DNA of 25,056 nt from an uncultured Campylobacter sp. (lineage in GTDB: Bacteria > Campylobacterota > Campylobacteria > Campylobacterales > Campylobacteraceae): positions 1-25,056 of the forward strand of contig NZ_CALIBB010000096.1 in NCBI RefSeq assembly GCF_938045595.1, read 5' to 3'. The notes under the pieces were generated by a model. It was not told the origin of the DNA. It did not search any database and saw only the letters and a program-made list of their open reading frames with translations. This document shows, one piece after another, positions 14,968 through 22,335 of the stretch (its first letter is position 1; each line of letters opens with the position of its first letter). The position numbers and the translations under genes are program-made.

Positions 14968-16386
14968 ATGCAAACTAAGCGTAAATTTTTATTGAGCGAC
15001 GATTCGATTCTGCGGACGCTAGAGCGTGCGGGGCTGAAATGTCGCAAGGTAAAGATCGCTTGGTTTTATACTTCGTTCTATCCCGAAATTTACTACATCC
15101 GCCAAAACGACGAATGCTCTTTGCACCACAGAAAAGAGGATCTCGACAGACAAACTCTAAATTTTAAAATTTCAAAAGATGATTTCAAAGAGGCTTTAAA
15201 AAGCAGGATCGCCCGCGTCGTGCAAAAGAACCGCTACGGCTTTGCTAACGACGAGGCGGAGTTTTGGTTAGAGCTTTACGGCGGAGAGTTAAGTACGCTC
15301 GTGATTTTACGAGCGAAATTTCAAAGCGAGGCGGCAAGCACAAATTTTGATTTTGTAAAAACCTTCGGCAGCACCGATTTTTGCGAGATCACCGACGATT
15401 ACCGCTACAAAAGCCGCTATCTGGCGCGCTACGGCGTACCGCCGCGCTCGCTTGATTTCGCGCACGCCCGCAACGTTTTTAAAAAATTTAGCCGAGTTAA
15501 ATTTTTCGCGCCGCCCTATGCGGACAGCGTTAAGCTTGCGCGTTTGGCGCTTGAGCTAGCGTGGACGAGGGCGTGCGGCGCAAAAAGCGAGTATCAAAAA
15601 AGCCTAGCCCCCGAAGCTCTTCACGAGCTGCGCGTGCAGATTCGTAAATTTAGAGCGGTTTTGAAGCTATCTGCGCCGCTTTTCGAAGCTGAAAAAAAGG
15701 ATAAAATTTTAAAACTACTCGCAGAATTTATGAGCCGCACCAATCAGCTGCGAGACCTCCACGTTTTTGCGGAGTTTTTAAAGGCCGACGACGCGCCTGC
15801 GAGCTTTTTACAGCAGCTAAATCTTATCACAAAGCGCTCGGAGAATAAAATTTTAGAATTTCTTTCTAGCGCGGAATTTGCGGATTTAAGCGGCGTTATT
15901 AGCGGCTTTTTAAACGGCGCAGACGGCATCTACGCGCGTAGCGAATATGAAAAAATTTCAAAAAAGTTCGCATCCGCCCGCCTTTGCAAGCTGATTAAAA
16001 GCTTGCGCGCGGAGCTAAAAAATTTAAAGCAAGGCTCATCGCTGCAGGCATTTCACGACGCGCGTATAGGGCTAAAGAGGCTGCGATACGCGCTTGAAAT
16101 TTTTGCAAGAAGCTTTGATGAAGGCTGCGTCAGAGATCTGTTTAAGCGCACCAAGGCCGCCTGCGAGGATTTCGGCGCGCTGCAAGATATCAGTGTGTGG
16201 CAAAATTTCATCGCGATCTATCAAAAAGCAAGCGATAAAAGCGGCGTCGCGTTTGCGTACCTGCTGGCTCTGGACGCCCGCTTAAACGACCGCCGCGCCG
16301 AGCTGGAAGAAAAAATTTTAAATGAAAAAGAAGCTCTTTTGCGCGCGCTGAAAAAATCGCTGCGCAAAATCAAAGCATACGAATAA
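14968..16386 (+). CDS. CYTH-CHAD domain protein with degenerate catalytic motif
   Basis: A 472-residue two-domain protein. Residues about 1-165 align by eye with the CYTH (triphosphate tunnel metalloenzyme) fold: RKFLL at the N-terminus, IYYIRQN, KNRYGF, ELYGGELSTLVILRAKF and ITDDYRYKSRYLA. Residues about 195-470 are a CHAD domain of helices with conserved basic pairs: LHELRVQIRKFRAVLKL, FHDARIGLKRLRYALEIF and FGALQDISVW. CHAD domains bind polyphosphate through such basic surfaces. The CYTH signature ExExK is QTKRK here, and the glutamates expected in the LVxAExEF strand are R and K, so catalysis is doubtful. It has its own promoter and lies between perR and ubiE; the ubiE start follows after 9 bp. 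A polyphosphate-binding role is inferred. Confidence 0.8.
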   Translation: MQTKRKFLLSDDSILRTLERAGLKCRKVKIAWFYTSFYPEIYYIRQNDECSLHHRKEDLDRQTLNFKISKDDFKEALKSRIARVVQKNRYGFANDEAEFWLELYGGELSTLVILRAKFQSEAASTNFDFVKTFGSTDFCEITDDYRYKSRYLARYGVPPRSLDFAHARNVFKKFSRVKFFAPPYADSVKLARLALELAWTRACGAKSEYQKSLAPEALHELRVQIRKFRAVLKLSAPLFEAEKKDKILKLLAEFMSRTNQLRDLHVFAEFLKADDAPASFLQQLNLITKRSENKILEFLSSAEFADLSGVISGFLNGADGIYARSEYEKISKKFASARLCKLIKSLRAELKNLKQGSSLQAFHDARIGLKRLRYALEIFARSFDEGCVRDLFKRTKAACEDFGALQDISVWQNFIAIYQKASDKSGVAFAYLLALDARLNDRRAELEEKILNEKEALLRALKKSLRKIKAYE

Positions 16387-16395
16387 GGAAAGCCC

Positions 16396-17124
16396 GTGCA
16401 AAAACAGGAAAAAATCATAAAGATGTTCGATGAGATCGCGCCTACCTACGATCTGGCAAACCGCGCCATCAGCTTCGGCGTGGACGTTTCGTGGCGCAAA
16501 AAAGCGGTCGAGCTGGCGCTTGAAAAGCTTAAGGGAGAGCTCGTGAGTATCGCCGACGTCGCGTGCGGCACGGGTGATATGATAAGCTCGTGGCGCGACG
16601 GCGCGGCGCAGCACGGCGTGCAGATCGAGCGGATCGTGGGGGTCGATCCGAGCGAGGGGATGCTTGAAGTAGCGAGGCAAAAATTCCCAGGCTGCGAGTT
16701 TATCAAAGCAACCGCGGGCGCTACGACGCTAGATGATGCAAGCGTGGATATTTTAAGCATCAGCTACGGCATAAGAAACGTCGTGGAGCTGGACGCAGCG
16801 CTTGCGGAGTTTAATCGCGTCATTAAACCGGGCGGCTCGCTCGTGGTTTTGGAATTTACCAAAGCCGCAAGCGGCGGGCTCGCGTTTAAAATCAGAGATT
16901 TTTACGTGAGCAAAATTTTGCCCAAAATCGGCGCCTTCATCTCGAAAAACAAAGAAGCCTACGAGTATCTGCCAAGCTCCATCGGCAGCTTCCTAGACGC
17001 CGCGAGCTTTAGCGAAAAGCTCAAAAACGCGGGCTTTGAGCTGCGCGTGCAAAAGGGCTTCAGCTTCGACGTCAGCACGCTTTTCATCGCGGAAAAAATC
17101 GCACGGAAGAGCGACGATGCTTAG
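16396..17124 (+). CDS. ubiE: Demethylmenaquinone / ubiquinone methyltransferase UbiE (MenG)
   Basis: A 242-residue class I SAM-dependent methyltransferase that adds the last ring methyl group to menaquinone; relatives of this organism make menaquinone, not ubiquinone, so MenG activity is expected. Seen are MFDEIAPTYDLANRAISFGVD at the N-terminus (split here as MFDEIAPTYD and LANRAISFG), the SAM-binding DVACGTGDM (about 55-63), GVDPSEGMLEVA, ISYGIRNV and the NRVIKPGGSLVVLEF segment, which are UbiE signatures. The GTG start at 16396 has AAGGAAAG upstream. The end overlaps xseA by 8 bp, giving the ubiE-xseA-serC order I also recall in C. jejuni. Identification is secure. Confidence 0.94.
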   Translation: MQKQEKIIKMFDEIAPTYDLANRAISFGVDVSWRKKAVELALEKLKGELVSIADVACGTGDMISSWRDGAAQHGVQIERIVGVDPSEGMLEVARQKFPGCEFIKATAGATTLDDASVDILSISYGIRNVVELDAALAEFNRVIKPGGSLVVLEFTKAASGGLAFKIRDFYVSKILPKIGAFISKNKEAYEYLPSSIGSFLDAASFSEKLKNAGFELRVQKGFSFDVSTLFIAEKIARKSDDA

Positions 17125-18283
17125 TGTAAGCGAGCTAAACGCCCAAGCCAAGGCACTTTTGGAGACGAGTTTTAGCTTCGTCGAGGTCGAGGGCGAGATA
17201 TCTAAGTTTAAAATCCAAAGCACGAGCGGGCACTGGTATTTTACGATCAAAGACGCGAGCGCGGCGATCGATTGCGCGATGTTTAAATTTAACGCCGCGC
17301 GGATAAATTTTATCCCCGCCGTGGGCGATAAGCTCATCGTAAGCGGCAAGGTCTCGCTATACGCCCCCACGGGCGCGTATCAGATCCAGGCCTCAAATAT
17401 CCGCAAAAGCGGCGAGGGCGAGCTAGAAGCGGCGTTTGCCGCGCTAAAAGAAAGGCTTAGCAAAGAGGGGCTTTTTGATGCCTCGCATAAAAAACAGCTT
17501 CCGAAATTTGCCCAAAGCATCGCGATCATCACGAGCGCGGGCTCAGCGGCGCAGGCAGATATGCTTCGCACGGCGCGGGACCGCTTCGCGCTTTGCAAGA
17601 TCGATCTGTATAACGCGCTAGTGCAAGGCGAGGGCGCGTCTACTTCGATCATAAGCGCATTGCGCGTAGCCGACAAGAAGGGCTACGATGCGATCGTCAT
17701 CGCTCGCGGCGGCGGCTCGCGCGAGGATCTGTGGTGCTTCAACGACGAGGCCTTGGCGCGCGCGATCTACGCAGCCAAAACGCCCGTCATCTCGGCGGTC
17801 GGGCACGAGATCGATTTTAGCATCAGCGATTTCGTAGCCGATCACCGAAGCCTCACGCCCACCGCCGCGATGATCGATCTGTTGCCCGATATTTGCGCGA
17901 TATTTCAGAGCCTAGATGGCGTAAGCGACGCACTTGATAGGCTGATAAAAGATAAAATTTCATCCGCACAAAACGTGCTGAGCTTCGCAGCTTTACAGCT
18001 TAAATCAAAATCGGTCGAGCCAAAAATTTCAGGCTCGCTTGCCAGGCTTTTAAATTTCGAGCTTAAATTTAAAAGCTTCGTGGACTCCAAGCTAAGCGCC
18101 GCAGAGCACATGCTAAGCGCTAAGGATGAGCTTTTGGCGCAAAAGGCAAAATTTTTTGAGATCACAAAGGATCTCGTTCAAATCCAAAAGGGCGGCAAAA
18201 CGGTGAGCTTGGGCGAGCTTGCCGCGGGCGACGAGTTCGTCCTTTGCTCGCAGCAGCTCAGCAAAAACGCAAAAATCATCTAA
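17117..18283 (+). CDS. xseA: Exodeoxyribonuclease VII large subunit XseA
   Basis: XseA with XseB degrades single-stranded DNA to oligonucleotides in repair. The 388-residue protein opens with MLSVSELNAQAK and an OB-fold DNA-binding domain (about 1-100, EGEISKF and SGHWYFTIKD). The nuclease domain has IAIITSAGSAAQADML, IVIARGGGSREDLWCFNDE and the conserved PVISAVGHEIDFSISDFVAD. The coiled region (about 265-345) is shorter than in E. coli (456 residues), as usual in this group. An in-frame upstream start at 17036 lies deep in ubiE and would add an unconserved leader, so I chose the ATG at 17117, which overlaps ubiE by 8 bp. No xseB is seen in the window. Confidence 0.94.
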   Translation: MLSVSELNAQAKALLETSFSFVEVEGEISKFKIQSTSGHWYFTIKDASAAIDCAMFKFNAARINFIPAVGDKLIVSGKVSLYAPTGAYQIQASNIRKSGEGELEAAFAALKERLSKEGLFDASHKKQLPKFAQSIAIITSAGSAAQADMLRTARDRFALCKIDLYNALVQGEGASTSIISALRVADKKGYDAIVIARGGGSREDLWCFNDEALARAIYAAKTPVISAVGHEIDFSISDFVADHRSLTPTAAMIDLLPDICAIFQSLDGVSDALDRLIKDKISSAQNVLSFAALQLKSKSVEPKISGSLARLLNFELKFKSFVDSKLSAAEHMLSAKDELLAQKAKFFEITKDLVQIQKGGKTVSLGELAAGDEFVLCSQQLSKNAKII

Positions 18284-18293
18284 AGGAGGTAAA

Positions 18294-19370
18294 ATGGATA
18301 GGGTTTTAAATTTTAGCGCAGGACCTAGCACCATCCCGCTGGGCGTGCTAAAGCAGGTGCAAGAGGAGTTGCTAAACTACGCGGGGCGCGGATTTTCGAT
18401 AATGGAGATCTCGCACCGCACAAAAATTTTCGAGGAAGTTTTGCATAGTGCGATGGACCGCGTACGCGATCTCTACGGCTTTTCGGATGATTTTACGATT
18501 TTGTTTTTACAAGGCGGTGCGAGCCTTCAGTTCGCGCAGGTGCCGATGAACCTATACGCAGGCGGCGTCGCAGAATACGCCAACACGGGCAACTGGACGA
18601 GCAAGGCGATCAAGGAAGCGGGCGTGCTCGGCATAAACTACCGCGTGGTCGCAAGCAGCGAGGATAGTAAATTCGACCGCATCCCCGAGGTTAAATTTTC
18701 TGACGACGCCGATTACGGCTACATCTGCTCGAATAACACGATCTACGGCACGCAGTATCCGCAGCTGCCGCAGTGCGCCTGCCCGCTCGTAGTCGATAGC
18801 TCGAGCGATCTGTTTTCGCGCCCCGTGGATCTTAGCAGCGTGGGGATGTTTTACGGCGGCATTCAGAAAAACGGCGGCCCCGCGGGCGTTACGATGGTTG
18901 CGATCCGCAAGGATCTGCTGGATCGCGCGAACCCCAAAACGCCGATGATCCTGCGCTACAAGACGCAGGCGGATGCGGACTCGATGAGCAACACCCCGAA
19001 TACTTTCGGAATTTACATGCTAAATTTAATGCTCGGCTGGATCAAGGACGAAATCGGCGGGCTCGCGGCAATGCACGAGCGCAACAAGCGCAAAGCGGCG
19101 CTACTCTACGGCGCGATCGATGCTAGCGGCGGCTTCTACCGCGGCCACGCGCAAAAGGAGAGCCGCAGCCTGATGAATGTGAGCTTTAATATCGCAGACG
19201 CCGCGCTTGAGCCGGTTTTCGTCGCGCAAGCGGAGGCGGAGGGGATGATCGGGCTTAAAGGACACCGCGTCTTAGGCGGCATCCGCGCCTCGATCTACAA
19301 CGCGATAAACTACGAAAACATTGAAAAACTAGTCTCCTTTATGAGCGAGTTTGCGCGCAAAAACGGCTAG
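18294..19370 (+). CDS. serC: Phosphoserine aminotransferase SerC
   Basis: SerC converts 3-phosphohydroxypyruvate to phosphoserine with PLP, and works upstream of serB in this window; it also serves pyridoxine synthesis in many bacteria. The 358-residue protein starts at the ATG preceded by a very strong AAAGGAGGT site 4 bp upstream. A longer in-frame start at 18219 would lie inside xseA and is rejected. Features are LNFSAGPSTIPLGVL, SIMEISHRTKIFEEVL, FLQGGASLQFAQVPMNL, the PLP lysine in YGGIQKNGGPAGV (about Lys192), and the C-terminal GHRVLGGIRASIYNA. It closes the ubiE-xseA-serC run. No terminator is obvious just after it. Confidence 0.96.
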   Translation: MDRVLNFSAGPSTIPLGVLKQVQEELLNYAGRGFSIMEISHRTKIFEEVLHSAMDRVRDLYGFSDDFTILFLQGGASLQFAQVPMNLYAGGVAEYANTGNWTSKAIKEAGVLGINYRVVASSEDSKFDRIPEVKFSDDADYGYICSNNTIYGTQYPQLPQCACPLVVDSSSDLFSRPVDLSSVGMFYGGIQKNGGPAGVTMVAIRKDLLDRANPKTPMILRYKTQADADSMSNTPNTFGIYMLNLMLGWIKDEIGGLAAMHERNKRKAALLYGAIDASGGFYRGHAQKESRSLMNVSFNIADAALEPVFVAQAEAEGMIGLKGHRVLGGIRASIYNAINYENIEKLVSFMSEFARKNG

Positions 19371-19785
19371 CGGCGGTTAAATTTAAAGGATTTGAACGCA
19401 GCTCGCGCTTATAGACGAGATTGTTTAGGATCCGCGCTTGCCTTTGCCGCTGAGCTGGTATTTGTGATAACTCTCGCTTTTATAGCCGGTATTTTACGGC
19501 AGAAATAGCTTTGGTATGGCTTAGATTTCACCGCTAAAATTTTATTGAAGACAAAATTTATGATGTTAAATTTTGCATTGGATGAAGTCTGATGGCTTTG
19601 ATTTTACAGCGGCGAGCGGACTTGGCGCTGCTGGGATTTATTAGGTAGGATTTAACATTTAAAACGCTATTATCGGTGTTCGAGGATGGAAGGCGGTTTA
19701 TTTATGTAGGCGCAGGTTTAGCGTATCTAGCGTCTAAATTTAAGCTTAACCCTAAAAACGGGCAAAATTAAACGAAAGGATTTAA
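19371..19785. other. 415-bp intergenic region, no gene seen
   Basis: Stop codons interrupt all frames and I see no RNA gene, terminator or recognisable protein fragment. AAATTT words are frequent. The only signal is a GCTATTAT box at 19667-19674, 111 bp before the next gene, which would leave a long leader; an AACGAAAGGA ribosome-binding site precedes that gene. Confidence 0.6.
19669..19674 (+). promoter_or_regulatory. Candidate distal -10 box for the DUF333 gene
   Basis: GCTATTAT matches the -10 form seen upstream of serB, rplY and the CYTH-CHAD gene, but lies 111 bp from the start codon. A nearer promoter cannot be excluded. Confidence 0.3.
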
Positions 19786-20025
19786 ATGAGTTTTAAGAGA
19801 TTTTTTGCAGTAGCGCTTACGGTGGGCGCTTTCACTTCGGTGAGCGCAGAGGCTAGCGCTGCTGGGGATTTTTGTATCAAAAACGGCGGCGAGCTGATCG
19901 TCCGCAAAGACGGCAACGGCGTGGACTACACCGTTTGTAAGCTGCCCGACGGCACTATGATCGACGCTGAAGAATTTTATAAAACAGGCGGCGATTTGAG
20001 TAAATTTAAGAGCGTAAATCGATAG
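19786..20025 (+). CDS. Small secreted DUF333 family protein
   Basis: A 79-residue protein. Residues 1-25 form a Sec signal peptide: two basic residues, a hydrophobic core (FFAVALTVGAFTSVSA) and small residues at the likely cleavage site around AEASA. There is no lipobox cysteine, so it is probably soluble in the periplasm. The mature part has the DUF333 pattern: FCIKNGGEL, a G-x-x-Y-x-x-C turn, and KLPDGTMIDAEEFY, with two cysteines that could form a disulfide. DUF333 proteins are sometimes labelled putative haemolysins, but without function I would trust. The ATG at 19786 has GAAAGGA 6 bp upstream. It stands alone between two gene-poor stretches. Confidence 0.82.
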   Translation: MSFKRFFAVALTVGAFTSVSAEASAAGDFCIKNGGELIVRKDGNGVDYTVCKLPDGTMIDAEEFYKTGGDLSKFKSVNR

Positions 20026-20293
20026 AATTTTATCGATTGTGAGATTTGCGGCAGCGAAATTCCATAAAATTCTGCGTCAAAATTCCTCTTTAAAATTTAG
20101 ATGAATTCTAACTAACAAGCGTTAGCACAAGTAAATTATTTGAGTACCTCATACAAAGTGAGGGCAGCAGAGTGATGGAAGAAATTCAATTATCCAAACA
20201 TCAACGATGTGTTGAGATTTTACTCTAGCAAGGTGCTGAAAGCGGCGGCTACGCAAAGCAGAAATATTTTAAGCGACTTGACGCGACGTAGAC

Positions 20294-20331
20294 AACCTGC
20301 TAGATTGCTCGATTACGACGCAGGTTTTTTT
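20294..20331 (+). terminator. Candidate rho-independent terminator
   Basis: AACCTGC (20294-20300) and GCAGGTT (20320-20326) form a perfect 7-bp stem with a 19-base loop. Its last two T residues continue into a run of T to 20331. The loop is long for a terminator, but the U-tract directly abuts the stem. It would end + strand transcripts from the DUF333 gene or the adjoining remnant. Confidence 0.5.
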
Positions 20332-20370
20332 GGGATATGCTATAAGCATTTGTGCCCATACTTGCCGAAC

Positions 20371-20461
20371 TTAAATTTTAGCCGTTCGTGGGCGTAGCTC
20401 ACTTCCTTTTTTTTAAAAGACTCAAATTTTAGCCGCTTGCGGGTGCTCGTTCGCTTCCTTG
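20371..20461 (+). repeat. Degenerate direct repeat; first copy contains a terminator-like hairpin
   Basis: Two imperfect copies of about 37 bp begin with AAATTTTAGCCG at 20373 and 20424 (51 bp apart) and both end in CTTCCTT. In the first, GTGGGC-GTA-GCTCAC (20388-20402) forms a 6-bp RNA stem with one G-U pair, followed after TTCC by eight T residues (20407-20414). This could be a second + strand terminator. Confidence 0.5.
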
Positions 20462-20472
20462 CCTGCGTAAAT

Positions 20473-21158
20473 TTAGCGCGTGAAAACCACGACCTCGCCC
20501 TGCTCAGACGCGACCTGTCGCCCCGCTAGATACAGCTCGAAGTAGGGCTTCAAAAAGTCCTCCTGCGGCCTTTGCGCATAGTTTGGATACTGCAAGTATG
20601 CCGAGAGCAGGTAGTCGCAGTCGATCGAATAATACGCCTCGCCGAGCACCCATAGCTTCGCATCGAGCTTAGGCATATCTATCATCCACTACGTGATCGC
20701 CTCATAGACGGCGTCCGCAAGTTCGTCTTTACTATGCGCAAAATCAAAACCTTTCTGCACTCGAGCGGATTTTATCTGCTCAAGCATCTCTAAAAGCTCG
20801 TCATCGCCGAGAAACTCGGCGAAAATTTTTAAATTTCGAACGTACGCTAAAGCTAGACTCTTAAGCGCTTCGTCATCAAATTTCGGATCCTGCGGCGGGC
20901 AAAAATATCCGGGCGCCACGCCTTGATCGAACGCTTCCCGCGTCTGCTGCGCCGTGACTGCGTAGATCGGCATTATGCGTGCTTGCAGCTCGGTGCCGTT
21001 TTGCAGCGGCGCAAACACTGCATCTACGCCCGTGCCGTCAGGCATAAAGCACTAAAAAGCCCGTAAAGCTTATCCTGCAGATCGATCTCTTCGCAATCTA
21101 AGCTTAAATCTAGCCCCGCAGCCTCGTTAATGCGACTAGCGTACTCGAAATTCGTCAT
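20473..21158 (-). pseudogene. Broken hypothetical gene (frameshift plus in-frame stop)
   Basis: On the minus strand an ATG at 21158, preceded by AAAGGGG, opens a frame reading MTNFEYASRINEAAGLDLSL and on to KLYGLFSA, then ends in a short nonsense tail. Next to this point (near 21050) another frame takes over with FMPDGTGVDAVFAPLQ and runs to EAIT, where a TAG at 20689-20691 interrupts it. The same frame then continues without a gap as WMIDMPKLDAKLWVLGEAYY to VVFTR and a TAA at 20473. Read through, it is one acidic soluble protein of roughly 225 residues. I do not recognise the family; no signal peptide or membrane segment is seen. One frameshift and one stop in 690 bp indicate decay. Two short separate proteins are possible but less likely. 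Confidence 0.65.
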
Positions 21159-21831
21159 TTTCGCCCCTTTAAATTTTGACCGTCAAAGCGTTTGGGTGGA
21201 ATTTTACCTAAATTTTGCGCATTTGCCGAATTAAAATTTACGCGCGATGAGACTTTTGTAGAATTTAAAATTTAGCGGTTCGGTTTGGATTCGGTACAGC
21301 GACAAAGCGGCAGGGCGATGAGCGGCGACGGGTTGTCGCGCGGGCGGTTAGTAGCGGTGGATGGGTATCGCGCGGCGGGAGAGCGGCGTCTGACAGCGAC
21401 ACCCACGGCGTGTGACGACAGGGGTAGCCGATGATCGCGACCGCAGAGCTCGCAGTCTACTTGCTCACTTGCTCGCAGAAGCGGATTTTTGCGCTCAGGC
21501 CGTCGCAAAATGGTGGGCAGTGTTTTGGATGACGGCAGCACTCGCAGCACTCGCAGTCGCTTACAAAAACGGGCTTTTCGTCGCTCAGAGCGCGCATTAG
21601 CGGCGCAAGGTCGGCGGCATTGTTTGATCCGTTGCGCGTGAAATGAAATTTTATCGTTTAAATTCTAGAGCAAGACCTGCTTCTGCGGCGGCAAATTTGC
21701 TTGTAGGAATGAAATTTGTCGTTCAAATTTAGCAAAGATAAAATTTTAAATCGCGTAAATCGCGGGAGGGGACGAGTAATGATTTGATTTTGTTCGCGCC
21801 GCGTAGCGGTTTGCACGGCTTGCTTTAAATT
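21159..21831. other. 673-bp gene-poor region with a decayed Cys-rich ORF
   Basis: No intact conventional gene is seen. The middle part holds the cysteine-rich minus-strand remnant listed separately. Bases 21640-21730 contain two similar blocks, ATGAAATTTTATCGTTTAAA and ATGAAATTTGTCGTTCAAAT, about 70 bp apart, so the region looks like repeat-rich decaying DNA. No clear terminator for the minus-strand flavodoxin operon was found here. Confidence 0.5.
21272..21597 (-). pseudogene. Decayed cysteine-rich ORF with 8-bp tandem duplication
   Basis: From an ATG at 21597 the minus strand encodes 46 residues with eight cysteines, including DCECCECC, KHCPPFC and IRFCEQVSK, then TAG at 21457-21459. Just before the stop lies a near-perfect 8-bp tandem duplication (CTTGCTCA/CTTGCTCG, 21460-21475 on the + strand). 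Removing one copy joins FCEQV to DCELCGRDHRLPL, giving ten cysteines and a CxxC typical of metal sites, and continuing to a stop at about 21272. No ribosome-binding site precedes the ATG, and upstream sequence stays open only to a TAA about 60 bp away. I read it as a fragment of a metal- or cluster-binding protein; the family is unknown. Confidence 0.4.
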
Positions 21832-22335
21832 TTATTCTATCCCCGCAAATGCTGCCTTTGCGTCCGCCAAATCCTTCTCGTCGGGGTGTTTCGCAGCCTC
21901 CGCCCAGCGTGCAAGTCGCTCGGGAGTGATAGGATGGGGCGAGTTGCCGCTAGAGGCCATTTTGCGCATCGTTTCAAGTAGATTCGGATCGATCGCGCCC
22001 TGGCAGGCAAACTCCCTTATGATCTCATTGCCGTTTGCTTTAAGCCCCTCTTCAAAGGTATCCAGGCACTTGCGCGAGTGCTCGCCGTCCGGCTCTGCGC
22101 CCAGAGTCATAAAAACGCCAAGCTTCTTGCCGTGAATCTTGCGTAAAAAGCGCATAAATTTCGCTTCGGCTTCGCCCTTATCGACGTAAAAGCCCAAGGC
22201 TATGAAATCGTAGTCATCGACCTCGCCTTCAAAGTCGCGGAAATTTAGACTCTCGCAGCCTAGTTGCTCGGCGATCGCGTCGCCCACCTTTTTCGTGTTA
22301 CCCGTTTGCGAGGTGTAAAGCACGATTTTTTTCAT
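21832..22335 (-). CDS. Flavodoxin-family protein, probable electron donor for haem degradation
   Basis: A 167-residue flavodoxin-fold protein. The FMN phosphate loop is YTSQTGNTKKVGDAI (about 7-21). Further conserved pieces are FIALGFYVDKGEA, GVFMTLGAEPDGEH, and a C-terminal SPHPITPERLARW with HPDEKDL, which I associate with flavodoxins found in anaerobic tetrapyrrole-handling operons (HmuF or BilS-like). Its ATG overlaps the stop of the radical SAM gene (ATGA) and has AAAGGA upstream, so the two are translationally coupled. The likely role is to supply electrons to the radical SAM enzyme or to reduce haem or its linear product. This is the last gene of the minus-strand operon. The fold is secure; the role is inferred from context. 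Confidence 0.85.
   Translation of the reverse strand: MKKIVLYTSQTGNTKKVGDAIAEQLGCESLNFRDFEGEVDDYDFIALGFYVDKGEAEAKFMRFLRKIHGKKLGVFMTLGAEPDGEHSRKCLDTFEEGLKANGNEIIREFACQGAIDPNLLETMRKMASSGNSPHPITPERLARWAEAAKHPDEKDLADAKAAFAGIE

Larger units (their letters stand above)
20026..20472. other. 447-bp gene-poor region with hairpins and possible coding remnants
   Basis: No intact gene is seen. A small hairpin, CTAAC-AAGC-GTTAG, lies at 20112-20125. One short frame around 20125-20228 reads protein-like (LFEYLIQSEGSRVMEEIQLS) before a TAG. An overlapping frame continues as LRFYSSKVLKAAATQSRN to about 20397, suggesting a decayed gene, but I cannot name it. Two candidate terminators and a degenerate direct repeat are listed separately. 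Confidence 0.45.

Noticed and set aside
17036..17116. Upstream in-frame extension of xseA
   Set aside because: It lies deep inside ubiE, encodes a basic Ser/Arg-rich leader not expected in the family, and the ATG at 17117 gives the standard MLSVSELN start.
18219..18293. Upstream in-frame extension of serC
   Set aside because: It overlaps the xseA 3' end, and the ATG at 18294 has a near-perfect AAAGGAGGT site and the standard SerC N-terminus.
20209..20397. 62-codon ORF LRFYSSKVLKAAATQSRN as a real gene
   Set aside because: No ribosome-binding site, a candidate terminator lies inside it, and the frame is more protein-like when joined to a different upstream frame; kept only as a possible remnant.
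19371..21831. Insertion sequence or prophage remnant as the cause of the gene-poor stretch
   Set aside because: No transposase or integrase fragment, terminal inverted repeats or target duplication could be seen.
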